From Pterois miles (taxonomy: Eukaryota; Chordata; Actinopteri; Perciformes; Scorpaenidae): a DNA stretch of 64,000 nt. Made by a program: the position numbers and the translations under genes. A model generated the notes under the pieces. The model did not search any database, had not been told where the DNA came from, and was given only the letters and a program-made list of their open reading frames with translations. Positions 26,575 to 38,716 of the stretch are shown piece by piece. Position 1 is the stretch's first letter, and every line of letters begins with the position of its first letter. The stretch covers positions 18,534,501 to 18,598,500 of the forward strand of contig CAMQGK010000638.1 of assembly GCA_947000775.1 (NCBI GenBank). The letters run 5' to 3'.

Positions 26575-26967
26575 CGAAGGTCCCCTGTGGAGTTTTCTTG
26601 TAAACAAACAAAAGTTATGTCTACATGTTGCTCTAACCAAAATGCATTGTGTGTATCCATGAGGTCTAAAAGTGTGATGAGATGAATTCCTTTTTTCAGA
26701 TTTTTACTTAAAAATCTGAAACCTTCACTATTCACATCCATGTTTGCTTGTAAGTAGTCTTCTTCCCTGCCTTTGTTTATGCATCGCTGCACATCTTAGT
26801 GCATTACAGACACCTGTGGATCGTATAACACCGTTGGCAAAAATGCGTATCACATCACCGGCATGTATGTGCAAATGCACGTACTTGACAAAAAAGTACG
26901 GACCCACACATAGAAAAATTGCTCCATAGTGCTACTTCAGGTCAAAAACTCCACAGATTACCTTTAA
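26575..26967. mobile_element. MITE with GTGGAGTTTT terminal inverted repeats
   Basis: The left end AAGGTCCCCTGTGGAGTTTT and the reverse complement of the right end AAGGTAATCTGTGGAGTTTT form inverted termini about 390 bp apart. The interior has no gene. The target duplication was not clear, so the superfamily is not assigned. Confidence 0.65.
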
Positions 26968-27051
26968 ATGCCGACAGAAGAAAGCTCATGGAGTAATTCT
27001 CAGTGCTTTCTGTCATCATTCTTAAAGGACAGCTGACTGAAACCTCATTTT

Positions 27052-27860
27052 ACATACCTTCAGTATATACTTTACTAGGGCTGCACAATTAATCGAGATC
27101 ACAATTTTAGCTTTAGCTTTATATTGATGTCTAAAATGTATGCTCTGCTCATAAAAAACTCTTTCTCAATTAATCAATTACTTGGTTTGCCCGTTAAAAT
27201 GAAAATGCACTGAATTTAGGTGAAAATAACCCTTATTTTAAGTATTATATGGCAGGAATGTAGCAGAATGTGGAAGTGAAAGCAGTACTCTGTTTATTTA
27301 AATGTGAAAGTGCAATAAAAATATTGTCCCTACTATCAAGAATTTCAAATATAACAAGTTTTCATATTATATACCTACAGTATATACTTACTAGGGCTGC
27401 AAAAATCATCAAGATCACACTTTTGATGTCTCTGAATATCAAATAAAGCACTACTTGGGCTAACAGCCAGCCACCAGGGGGCGATAGAGATGTGTTCACT
27501 TCACTTTTGGGGAGCTGCACCCTACAGTGGCAGCCTGTGGAAAGGCTGTCCTTAACGTTGCAGCTGCAGTCCAGAGTAGAAGCGTGACATACTGTATATT
27601 ACTTGTTTTGCCTGTGAAAATAAAAATACACTGAATTCAGATGAAGAAGAACCTTATTTTAAGTTTTAGTTTGATGCAAAGATTTGTACGCTGGCAAAAA
27701 TGTAGCACAACATTGTCGTGAAAGCAGTGCTCTGTTTATTGAAATGTGAAGGTGCAATACAAAATATTCTGTCCCTAAAATCAATGAATGATCTTGATAA
27801 ATAATTGTGATCTCAAATAATCGGGATCATCATTTTGTCCATAATCATTTCGTTTGAAGA
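27052..27860. mobile_element. Tandemly duplicated hAT-like relic (two CTAGGGCTGCA units)
   Basis: Two units start alike: CTTCAGTATATACTTTACTAGGGCTGCAC near 27060 and CTACAGTATATACTTACTAGGGCTGCAA near 27375. Each continues with similar blocks (TTGATGTCT, AAATGCACTGAATT or AAATACACTGAATT, ACCCTTATTTTAAG or ACCTTATTTTAAG, GTGAAAGCAGT, CTCTGTTTATT, GTGCAATA). The second unit carries about 170 extra bp including CCAGGGGGCGATAG. AGGGCTGCA starts are typical of fish hAT elements. The shared upstream flank argues for a local tandem duplication rather than two insertions. Confidence 0.65.
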
Positions 27861-29656
27861 CTTACTATACTATACAACCAGATCTTGGACAAGATGGTGT
27901 TTTAAAAAAGATATTAAATGCCAAATGTCAATCAAATCATTTTACTGGTTAAAGGTAAGCTAAATAAAACTACTGACTGCTGACTTAGGGCTTGGTGATA
28001 TAAGGTAAGGATCTTTGTTGTGGGCCATGCCAATGTTTGCACAACATGCAGTATCCTCTGTTATTTTGTGTTTGGTTAAATGAGAAAAAGTATGTTTGCG
28101 TGCATGGGCAACTGTAGTCCTCCTCTGCCTCATTGTTGTCATAGTGTGTCTGTCCCTATTTAATCTCTGAATGACAAACTCATTGTCAGGAGGTCTGGCG
28201 GAAAACATTTCAGGAAACAACTCCTTTTAGACAGACGAGGAAGGATAATAGTTGTATTGCATGGCTTTTGAGACAATAAAAGACAGAGCTTATCATATTT
28301 TTATCATAAGTTATAAGTTAATTACTGTGTACTCTCTGCAGTGCCACTTTCCTGCAACGCTTATTTTCTAAACTAAGATCTTAAGGTAGTGGAAACACAC
28401 ACTTAGCCCAGCCACCTTAGATTTAGATATGCAGGGGAAACCCTTTATCAGAGCTGCTGAGTGTAATCACATCAGAGCGTGTTTATGTGTGTAAAAGTCC
28501 TATGTGTACCTGGGTAATAGTTAATGTTGCACTGCGTGTCACTGCCTGAATGGTTTGGGGGTTGAGATTTAGCTTTGAAAATCCCTGTCTGATTTTCAGC
28601 TTAGCTGCGCATGACGCTTCTCTAACTTGACACGAGAAATTGTGGAGTGAGAATGAGGGTGTGAACCTCTGTACGCAGACAATCAGACACGCATGCACAA
28701 AAATGCACACAAATAGAAATACAGACTAGAATGAACTCTAGATATACTCGTTTCCCACGCACACAACAGCAGGTGCAGTAAAAAAGGGCCAGTTGCTGTG
28801 TGGGAGGCGCTGAGGTGTGAAAAAGAGCTCATACAGAATTTATGGCTACCGACAATGTCTGCAAAATGTAATAATGTGCCATTCAGTAGCCATTCACTAT
28901 ATATGAGACTAAACTAAGAGGGATCGGGGAGCATGAGAAGGAAAGCCAGAAGACAGATGAGAGGCAGGTCTAGAGGAGCTGGGAAGAGAGATCAACACAT
29001 CGGTGTACAGCCTTGACTCTGGCTGGCTTGAAGCATCTAAATCCCTGTGGCTTTTCAGGCTTATCTCTCTACTGGCATTACTCTTTCAAACAAACATCAC
29101 AGAAATCCTGTGGTCACACCAGCAAGCTCAAGTACACAGGTGCGCAGGGACGCATCTATCCAAAATCAAGGAGATTACATGGGAACGCAAACTGCGCTGG
29201 TTTGCTTAATAGCTGTGAATTTACTACTGGGTGGGTCAGCTGATGGTCTGAGATACTATACTACCGCAGTGTGTCGTCCTGATGGAAGTAGATTCTGTCT
29301 TATGCTGGTAAGCCGGTACACTCAGAGGAGTCTATTGAACACTCGGCAATATTAGAGACAAAACTATTTCAGAAAAAACTGTGTAGCAAGGTAAATAAAA
29401 TTTACATAATTTCATAAAACAAGGCCATTTAATTGTTCTAAAGGAATATTAATGTAAACTTATCCAATTACTGATATGTAGTGATATGCCAGTTATATTA
29501 CACATCAGTTCTACACACTGAGGTTTTTAGATTTTGGGGAAAAAAGAGAATTGGTATCAATCAGTCCGTGCTTGGTGTCATCTTGGGAATTCGCATTGGA
29601 TCAGTGCATCCCTCGTCCATTTACCCATTTTTATTTGGACGTAAACATTTTTGCTT

Positions 29657-30424
29657 ATTAAAGCTTCAGTAGGCTGAATATTTTTGGCATCATTGGGCCA
29701 AAATCCCATAATAACCTTTTAGCATTTTGTAATTCAAGTGTTCTGAGAGAAAAGTAGACTTCTGCACCTCCTCATGGCTGTTTTCAGGCTTTAAATAATC
29801 CAGTCTGTGACAGGAGGCTCTGACCAAGCTCAGGTCATTTCAGAGAGAGTGCATTCCTATTGGCTGTTCATTCAACAGTCAGCTGTCAGTCACTCACGAA
29901 TGATCAAACGATCAGACTTGGCAGGATTATGCCTATTTCTTGTCTCAAGTATTTTCATAAACATCTTGTAGTTACTGTTCAGCTATAAAATGAGAAAATT
30001 TGTTCTGGCTGGTGCTTGGTATTTCCTCAACAAATCTCAACGTGGCTGAAACAAACTTTCTCATTTTACAGCTAAACAGTAACTACAACATTTGAGGTGA
30101 GAAATAGGCATTACAGTAACAGAGTATTGATTAATATTTGATCGGCACTGCCTAATTTGACAATTTGATCGAGTTTGCGAGTGATTGACAGCTGCTCAGA
30201 GACACCCAGCTCCAGCTCAGCTCTGATTGGTTGTTTCCCTCCGGTCTGTGAAATCTTGCAGATGCCATTAGGAGCACCGGAGGACACAGAGGCACATGAT
30301 TTTTTTTTTTTTTTTTTTTTTCAGATTACCTGTCTCATGCACTACTATCAGGATATAGTGACAGTTTCATAAAAATAACTTTCTTTCATCATATTTGCTC
30401 CATTTCAACCAACTGTGGCTTTAA
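29657..30424. mobile_element. 768-bp non-autonomous DNA element with central palindrome
   Basis: The left end TTAAAGCTTCAGTAGGCTGA and the reverse complement of the right end TTAAAGCCACAGTTGGTTGA form terminal inverted repeats. Inside, 29929-30005 and 30048-30112 are an inverted pair (blocks GCCTATTTCT, GTAGTTACTGTTCAGCT and AAATGAGAAA against their complements) around a loop of about 40 bp. A poly-T run lies at 30300-30321. No transposase frame is present. The copy at 84-272 belongs to the same family. Confidence 0.75.
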
Positions 30425-31184
30425 TTTCAGAGTTTTTGGCTAAGAGTGATGCAAATGCATCAGCATCCATCCTCTGGAGAAATAAATGCACATATCAACA
30501 TTCATGGCAATTCAACCAGCAATTGTCAGCATATTGTGTTCTACACCAAAAGCATGCTGTATAGACAGTCAGACCAACATCATCATCCTTAGGTCTTGCT
30601 GCTGGGACAAAAACTAGAAGCCTTCTACCCCTCCTATCTTGTTTTCCTGCATTTTGTCTTGCTTTGCCCTCCCCTCAGCTGATCCTCTCTTCCTAGCTCT
30701 GCAGGTTGCCTTGGAAACAGTGAAGGCCCACCAGAGAGGACTTTATGGAAAGGGAAGTGTCGATGCGTAAACATGCAGGTTTGTGGGGAATGTGAGAAAA
30801 CAAGCGCACCTCTTTTCTTAGAATGCAGTAAACCTGAAAATTCTCCAATATGCAGTCCTCTTGACCATATACTCGTGACTATCTAGGTTGCCTTCCCACC
30901 ATTGTTGGCATGTTTATACTGTCATTCCATATGTCACATATGAAGCTTAAGCTTATCCTCCTGAAAATTATAGAGAAGCATTCCTCACTTTATCAAGCCA
31001 ACAGGTCAAATGCCAATTCAGACTGACATCCCATTAACCATGTCTCCTTCAATTCACTTTAGTTTCCATCTGTTTAGTTATCTGACTTGTGCAGGTAATA
31101 GAGCAGCAGTGGCTTGATGAAGCAAAGGTGCATTGGAAAGATTAATCAATACCTTTATTTAACCTTGGCTTTTCCTTTACATTT

Positions 31185-31197
31185 CACTCTCTCTTTC

Positions 31198-31228
<31 letters not shown>

Positions 31229-31236
31229 ATCTATCC
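31185..31236. repeat. CT-rich (CTTT/CTCT)n simple repeat
   Basis: About 50 bp of CTCT and CTTT units on the + strand, ending in ATCTATC. Confidence 0.93.
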
Positions 31237-31415
31237 CCTGTCATCTGCTATGGTGAAAGGCAAGGAAATGCCAGGTTCACCACTTCTTAAACTTTGGGAG
31301 TGAAAAATATCTCTTTGACCCAGGACCACTGGCACTGACGTCAAGTACTGATACGTTTTCTGAGGTTGATATCGTCAACTGCTAATTTTCTGTTTCAATC
31401 ATATTGTGTGTACTG

Positions 31416-31724
31416 TATGCTTGGGTGATATGACAAGATTATCGTTAGACACGATATTGATTGGCCATGGTAATGGTCCTCACATGTCCACGATGACAGA
31501 AAGATATTCAGCTATGTTGAAAACAGGGATTCCGCCAGTATATTGCAAGCCTGGCCGCCCTGAGATGACTCCCCGCCGGGGCAAAGCATCAAGGAATTAT
31601 GTATTTTTAAGATGGTTTTTAAACTAAAATGCATTATACAAGTTGCAAACTCCTTTAAGGAATACCTCAGTGCGGAGGTTGTGTGGTTAATGTTAAAAAG
31701 AGAGAGTTTGCAGTCAGGAGAGAC

Positions 31725-31822
<98 letters not shown>

Positions 31823-32353
31823 TGTCAATGAGTGAAGGTGAGAGGTAGTAAGCTGTAGCTGTAAGCGTAGCAGTGTGTATACAGTTCAGGCTGTCGGTGA
31901 GTAAACTCCTCAAGACACAAGCCAAGTTCCAGTGTCTTGTAGGATTTTTACATTCGTGACTCGGCAGGGATTTACGTCTCCATTACAACAGCTAGGCGCT
32001 ACTCACAGCGGCTGTAAAATGGTGATAAACACACTTCATTTCCTATATTCTTCATGAAGTCCCCTGTTAATCTCTGCTCCAGTTTTAAAACTTACATCCA
32101 GAATGCGCAAGCCACCGACTCCGCAAAGAGCAGCTGGACCAAAAGTCCTCCTGCGATCAGCCCTCAATCAAAGGTGACATATAAACGGTGGCGAGACTGT
32201 ACGACGGCAGTCACTAGTCACAACCTGACTGATTGATTCATTGATGTCAACATGTCCTTGTGTCAAATAGCGCAAATATGTGCGTCTCTCTTCAGCTTTT
32301 TTTGGACAATAATATTGTCTTTTCTCTCAAAGCAATATCCTCACCCAACCCTA
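31416..32353. mobile_element. hAT-like non-autonomous element with perfect 8-bp target duplication
   Basis: The left end reads TATGCTTGGGTGATATGACA and the reverse complement of the right end reads TAGGGTTGGGTGAGGATATT, imperfect terminal inverted repeats of the TAGGGTTGGG type. GTGTACTG occurs immediately outside both ends (31408-31415 and 32354-32361), an exact 8-bp direct repeat as hAT transposases make; the match extends two further bases. The 938-bp interior has no transposase frame and contains the (GA)n(TG)n array at 31732-31825. Part of the interior recurs near 41390-41520. Confidence 0.8.
31732..31825. repeat. Compound (GA)n(TG)n microsatellite
   Basis: A GA run (31732-31760) passes directly into a TG run (31761-31825, one TATG interruption). 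It lies inside the hAT-like element, so it probably expanded after insertion. Confidence 0.97.
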
Positions 32354-32438
32354 GTGTACTGTAGCATTCAGATAGTACAGACACAAAATAGGATGAGTTT
32401 TTCCAGACATGATTACCACAATTAAGCAAAAGACAATG

Positions 32439-32692
32439 TTAGATTCATCCATCCATCTGCAACCACTCATCCTGTTAGGGATCGCATGGGGCTGGAGCCG
32501 ATCCCAGTTGACATTGGGCAGAATACATCCTGGACAGGTCGCAAGTTGATCACAGGACTGACATACAGTCATCAATTAACATGCATGTCTTTGGACTGTG
32601 GGAGGAAGACGGACATCCCGGAGAAAACCCACGCTAACACGTGTAGAACATGCAAAGTCCTGACAGAAGGGGCCCCAAGCCGGATTTGAACT
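32439..32692 (-). mobile_element. tRNA-headed SINE, head-truncated copy on the minus strand
   Basis: Reading the minus strand, the order is a degenerate GTTCAAATCCGG box B, a GTGGGTTTTCTCCGGGATG block, CTTCCTCCCACAGTCCAAAG, ACATGCATGTTAATTGATGA, GACCTGTCCAGGATG, GATCGGCTCCAGCCCC and a GATGGATGGATG tail. These match the other SINE copies. The first 40 bp or so of the head, including box A, are missing. Confidence 0.85.
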
Positions 32693-35287
32693 TGAACGAC
32701 CATCTTGTTGTTTTGTTGTTAATTTGACACATAATTAAGTAAGTCAGATAACAAGTGACTATGCTCAGTCACAAAAATGCCAAATCCAGAGTCCAGGCCA
32801 ACATTTGACTGGTTTGTGTTGCCAAAAAAATGCAGCTGAAAGTGCAGCTTGACTGAAAAGTCTCCCAGAATGCATCATCATTACCTTACTTCTGAAATAT
32901 GAGTTGAAATTTGCAGAAAAATGGCTCCACCTCCACCACGGATGGGGCCAGCAACACAACAACCAATGAATTCTTAACCTGAGGGAAATGCAGGTCAGTG
33001 TTCTGTCTGAGGAGCGCCACAAAGCCATCTATTTGAATGGTCAGGCCTTTACAACCAAAGAACTGTTGATTATAGCACTGTGTAAATAAACACAACTCCC
33101 AAACAGTGCTAGTGAATCATGTTGCAAACAACCGCCTCATTGTCACTGACAGAAGAGACCGTTTAGCATCTCTACTTTACACTACTTTAACATTTATTAT
33201 GACATACTTTAACTGGCGGTGGTAAACTGTGATTCCTGTTTAGCATGTGATAGCAATATCATGATAATATGAAAAATCATTATTATTTAAAGATCTTGTA
33301 TTTAATTGTTCATTACAAAATAACAGGGCAGAAAAAATAGTACTTTTATTATCCAGTACTTTTATTATTCACAAGCCTGACAGGGTCCAACTAAAAATAA
33401 ATTATTTTTTTTGTGTCTGCTAGAGCATAAATATTCCCCAGTATATCATTTCCCTTTGTTCTCCTTTGAAGGAATATCAGAAACCACATGGGAGGAATTA
33501 ATATATGATATTTTTTGGTTTCATAATTCGACAGAATACCACCGTGGTATGCGTCTGTGTGGATGGACACATTCTGATAAAGTCAATGAAATTATACATA
33601 AAGCAGTCCCTACTCTATCACAGGCAGAGCAGACAGTCACACTGAGCCAGACAGCAGCCTGCTACACCACAGCCACAACAACCCATATTAGCTTTCCTTC
33701 TAAAGTGTCCTTCTACTTGCTATTATTGGCTCTGACTGAGTGCTCACTTCCAACGATCTGGTAAAGACTGGCATCTCTTCTCTACACGCTGCTTGTATAT
33801 GATCAATATAAATGTATGAGTCGGACAGATCGTGTTAAGAATAGCTCACATTCTTTACATGACAAAGACGTTCATGGATAAAGGTCAAAGGCAGCGTTTT
33901 ATTCCTGTGGCGCGAGTAGCTTGTGCACAAGTGAAGCCTCTGTACTCCGTGCAGTTCTGTTTTTGGTTCAACTCTAACTCACAGACGCTGCCTTTAGTCT
34001 GTACACTCCGCTTCACCAGTTAAATCATCCCGTCATCCTTATTTCTTATGCTCACAATTTTTCTTAAAACCAAGTGCCTGATCTGCCTGTATGACAGCTG
34101 GCAATGCATTACAGTTTATTTTTAATAGAGTAGCAGCTTCAGTTGCCTTTGCTACCGTATGATGAAATAATACGAGGCATAAACTAAATTAGCAAAGAAT
34201 CAGGCCCCTAAGAAGCAATTTGTTGATATTACCATAGTTTCTGAGAGGATTCACGATTTGAATGGATTGTTCGACCACGGCAATACAAGTGGTTTGACTG
34301 GCCCCACTCAGATTTTCGGTTCCACGTCTAAAGCAGCCTCTCTCGTTGACCCTGCAATCACCGTCAAGTGCACCACATTTAGATCCTTTGTCATATTATA
34401 ATTAGTTACATTTGGCCAATTACTGAACTGCAGTTATGTGGGATGAATCATGCAATCATAAAATCCATTTAATCGCTGTATTCGCGTACATGACTCGCGC
34501 TCTGTTGCATTGTAGATTTCTTCATTTCTGACTCACTATTGTCATCACAATATGATAATTCATGAGAACACGCTCTCTTCTCCTCTATTTAACGTCTTAT
34601 CTTCTTTACCCGCAAGATTTGTGACCCTATTTTAGGCATTTTCTATAACATGCACACCATGTAATCATCTTGATGCTATGTAGAGTTCCTTTTCTTCCTC
34701 TATACTCCCTCCAGTTCAAAAAGATTCAAGGGGACTTCATATAAAAGGAGACGTTTCCTGGTATGAGGCTACTGCTTCCTTATTTCCTTCAAATCCCACT
34801 CTGCATCCCCCAAGCTAGTCTCATCTTTTGATTTCAGACCTACTGTAGGGGAGTAGTTTCTTGGGAATGTACCATCCTATAGTCAATGTTTGCTTCATCT
34901 TTTATGTTCCTTTTCAACTTAAGGATCTATTAAAAGGATGTAGTAAATGACTATATCATGAACATTGAGTATAAATTGTCACATAGGATATTTTTTAAGC
35001 GGCAGCCATGAGACTCACTTTGGTGTTTTACATTCTCTCTCTCCCATTGACTGTATGTACAGTAGATGGATGACACATCATCTTTGGGAAAAAATGTATC
35101 TGACGTGTACTTCAAAAAATGATCAAATCGTTGCTGGTGGTTATCAAATAGGATCTGTGCTTGAAATGCACATCCCTATTTCAAATAGAATATAAATATT
35201 TTCAATGATAATGATTTTAATGTCAATGTTATGAACGAACGCTTCAGAGCTTTTCTATTCAGTACAGCCATGCTTCTGGTGAACAAA

Positions 35288-35306
35288 GTCAGTCAGTCAG
35301 TCAGTC
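35288..35306. repeat. (CAGT)n short tandem repeat
   Basis: Five tandem GTCA units just upstream of an AATA-rich stretch that served as the target of the SINE at 35334. Confidence 0.9.
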
Positions 35307-35333
35307 AATAATAAATGAATAAATAAAAATAAA

Positions 35334-35650
35334 GGCTGCACGGTGGTGCAGTAGTTAGCACTGTTGCCTCACAGCAAGAGGGTTGAGGTTCGAATCCGTG
35401 TAAGCATGGGTTTTCTCCAGGTTCTCCAGCTTCCTCCCACAGTCCAAAGACATGCAGGTTAATTGATGACTCTAAATTGCCTGTAGGTGTGAATGTGAAT
35501 GTGAATGGTTGTCTGTCTCTATGTGCCCTGCGATGGAGTGGTGACCTGTCCAGGGTGAACCCCGCCTTCATCCAATGCCAGCTGGGATTGGCTCCAGTCC
35601 CCCTAAAACCCCTACCGGGATAAGCGTTTGGGTACATAAAGGATGGGTAC
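35334..35650 (+). mobile_element. tRNA-headed SINE, near full length
   Basis: The head GGCTGCACGGTGGTGCAGTA contains a box A-like TGGTGCAGTAG (35344-35354) and a perfect box B GGTTCGAATCC (35387-35397), the internal RNA polymerase III promoter of a tRNA-derived SINE. The body continues with CTTCCTCCCACAGTCCAAAG, ACATGCAGGTTAATTGATGA and GACCTGTCCAGGGTG, then ends in GGATGGGTACATAAA tail repeats. ATAAAAATAAA flanks both sides (35323-35333 and 35651-35661) as an 11-bp target duplication, although the sequence is low complexity. Confidence 0.88.
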
Positions 35651-36735
35651 ATAAAAATAAATGAAAAGTAATAATAACAAATGAAATTAATGATAATTAA
35701 CAAAAATAACTACTACCTGAGCTGTATTTTGGAGAAAAAATGATTTTCAATAGTGTGACTCATTTGTGGGGCTGAACCCAAATATTCAACTCTAAATTCA
35801 GATTAGTTTACTAGAATGATCACACTGGTATGATCAGATGCATCAAAGGGTAAAACAGACAGCAATGAATTTGGTCTAGAATGAAAGACTGTGATCAAAT
35901 GCATTATTCAGACCCACAAATATCCGATGAAAATGAACTGTGCTGAAAATCCACACACATACCTTTCAGTACAGAAAACTCAGTGCTGCTGCTAAATCAA
36001 GTGGCATTTGGAAGTGATCCAAGAAAAGCCCATAAATAAACCATGTGATTTGTCAGTCAAAACACATTCAGGAGCTACACAACCGTGTATGTGGAGCATA
36101 AAGGGGAAAAAAAAAAACAGGTTTCTACTCTCCATTCACACAAAAGATGCCAATTTTACTCCCCACCCACTCTTACAAAGATGGCTCACCCCAAAAGTAC
36201 CCTCCCTTTGACAGAACACCTCGGCTTGTTCCCAGCCTTTGCCTCATTACACTGAAAAGCAACTGTGAATTAAAGCCTCAAATAGAGCACGTAGCAATGC
36301 CAAATGATGGGTAAGAGACAAACACAAAACAGACAGGTGTGCCTTCACTTTACGCTTCAGCGACGTCGCGTTTGCACCATGAGCTTGTCAGGCACACGCC
36401 GCTGAAGGCAGCGACACACACACAGGGACAAACACCAACACAAGGATAAACACAAATCAGCTAAAAGCCCAGTTTCTGTGCAACTCTTGAGGATATCTGT
36501 CTACTTCCAAGCAGTCTGAGGAGGAAGGTTTATTTCTCTGTGACACCTCTCGGTTGTCTCTCTTTCCTCCAGTAAATCAACCTTAAGTGGCCCAGCCTGT
36601 TTCTCCACTGTCGGCGTCAAAACAGTGGAAATCCAACTGAGAACAGTGAACATTGATTCTCTATAGCGTGAAGAAGAAGCAGAACAGACACAACTGACCC
36701 AAGTGACTGTGTTGAGGGAATTATATTGATTGGCC

Positions 36736-37427
36736 TAGGGATATTAATAATTAACCGTAATTAACCATTAACTGACATTAAGAATTTTAACCGATTAACG
36801 CTATCAGTTAAACGGTTAAAAGAAATATGAATAATTAATTAAAAAGCTGAGCAAAACTCAGAGGAGCGGCTTGTCAGTTTAAGCAGAAAAGCCGGTCCAC
36901 CTTAAGAGCCCACCCTAAGAGAATCTGAGCCAGAGTTACAGGTACTGGTCTTGAGTGGAGCACAGATCGGATGAGTTGTAGCCTCGTAGCACTGTCTGCC
37001 ACAGCTGCGTTCACAGCTATAACGCCATTGACAAACTCACACTCACCACCGCCACACACACACGGTCTGTCAGAAACTTGCTAAAGTTATGCCGTGCTGA
37101 CAGACTGTATGTGTGTGACAACGGTGGCATGAAACCACCAGCAGAGCTACAGCTGCTAACGTAGCACAAACACACACGGTATGTCGGACAATCGCTACAG
37201 TTACGCCGGGCGACAGAGTATCCTTACGTCTGGCAAACACGCAGCTGACAACCTGCTAAACTAAACTAAGTGATGCGGTGGTGGCGGCAGACTTTTACTG
37301 GGAAAGTGGCTGCATGTCCGCGACACTACATGTAGCAGCGTGGCTGCTAAGGAAATGGGGACGCAGTTGTCTGTTGTGTTCATATACTGCAGCTAGTCCA
37401 CCGTTAAATTCAAAATTCACATCCCTA
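36736..37427. mobile_element. 692-bp hAT-like non-autonomous element
   Basis: The left end TAGGGATATTAATAATTAA and the reverse complement of the right end TAGGGATGTGAATTTTG are inverted termini. GATTGGCC (36728-36735) and GATTGGCG (37428-37435) flank them, an 8-bp duplication with one mismatch. The left interior has repeated TTAACCG/CGGTTAA words. There is no transposase frame. A deleted relative lies at 44475-44690. Confidence 0.82.
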
Positions 37428-38691
37428 GATTGGCGGTATTGTTTTTTCTGACTTATGTAATCTGTTTGCTCCATTTGTAAAGATTCAGCATTGCAATTTA
37501 TCTCAGTATAGACTAAATTACTCACAATCCAATACAGAACAATCAGCAATCCAATATCTAGTCGGTGACTTCAAACATATGTGTAGATCAACAGCCGTGA
37601 TAATTCAATTAGAGATTTAAAAATGGCATTAAAAAAATCCAGTCAACTTCCCAGAACAAATGTATCAGACCTTAAATTTGACCTTTAACATTTAGGCGGC
37701 TAACAAGTGAATACTCAACAGTCGATAAGGTCTGAAAGGGATGAGTGGAGGGAATTGATAATGGCTGATCGATAGGTCTAGCCTGATGAATGGCTGCACA
37801 TTAGAGCAGCCTAGTAAACAGAGAAATTATTAAACCTAGCAGCCAAGAGGGAGCTGCTTGGTTTGATATCAATTAAAGCAATAAAAAAGAACGTACTGGT
37901 TACTGTTCATAACCTCGCTGGGTATTTCATCATGGATGGTAACATGCGTGCAAGGCAATCTTAATGATATATTAGATTACATAACCGCTTAATGATTAAT
38001 GTGGGTTTATTAAAGTAGCCTATACTTGAGTCTTAAGTAAATATGCTGTTAAAAGTTTAATTCCAATAAAACTTATTGGGGAGAAGCAATTGAGGGGAAC
38101 TAGAAGACTGCACCAAATGCCAGACACAAAATATGATTCCATACTGCCTTTCTGGATAACTTTTAAACTCTGACAGCTGAACATTTTCTGGATCAATAAA
38201 CTGTCACACCAATTTAACTGCGAGAGAAAAGCGTAAATACGCCAATAAATACCATACTGTCACAAACAATAGAGAAGTCTGATATGGTATTGCCTGGAAT
38301 TTCTTGGACGTGTTTGAAAGTCACAGCATATCTGCAGACCTCCTCTGCCTCCCACCTGCTGAGAGTCTCTGTCACACCAAGCTAACGCAGAACCCCCGCT
38401 ACGCGATCAATACAGATACCGCCTTTTATAGTTACATACTCTCTCTCCCTGTCTGAGATGAGTGACTGAACATGACATGAAAACACGACAATAGCAGCAC
38501 ATCTCACCCTTCCCCGCACCCTCAAGGGCTCCCTTCCCTGTCAGCCTGACCTTCAATTACCTCAGCACAAGTGGACACTAATTCGCTTCAAGTTTTGTCA
38601 ACCATATTGCGTACACCCAGTGACAAAGACACAGCATGTTACGTCACAGAGCTTTCCGTCAAGTGTTCTACTTTGTGCTGCTTGCATGTCA

Positions 38692-38716
38692 TAAAATAAA
38701 TAAATAAATAAATAAC
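38692..38716. repeat. (AAAT)n microsatellite
   Basis: Six tandem AAAT/AATA units. Confidence 0.95.

Noticed and set aside
31512..31925. 137-codon minus-strand frame
   Set aside because: Its core is Thr-His and Ser-Leu repeats from the (GA)n(TG)n array.
35344..35397. tRNA gene suggested by box A and box B
   Set aside because: The boxes belong to a SINE head: there is no cloverleaf with acceptor stem, and the same sequence recurs at 39273 with SINE body and tail.
35305..35703. 132-codon minus-strand open frame
   Set aside because: It runs through the SINE at 35334-35650 on its complementary strand; the residues come from the repeat.
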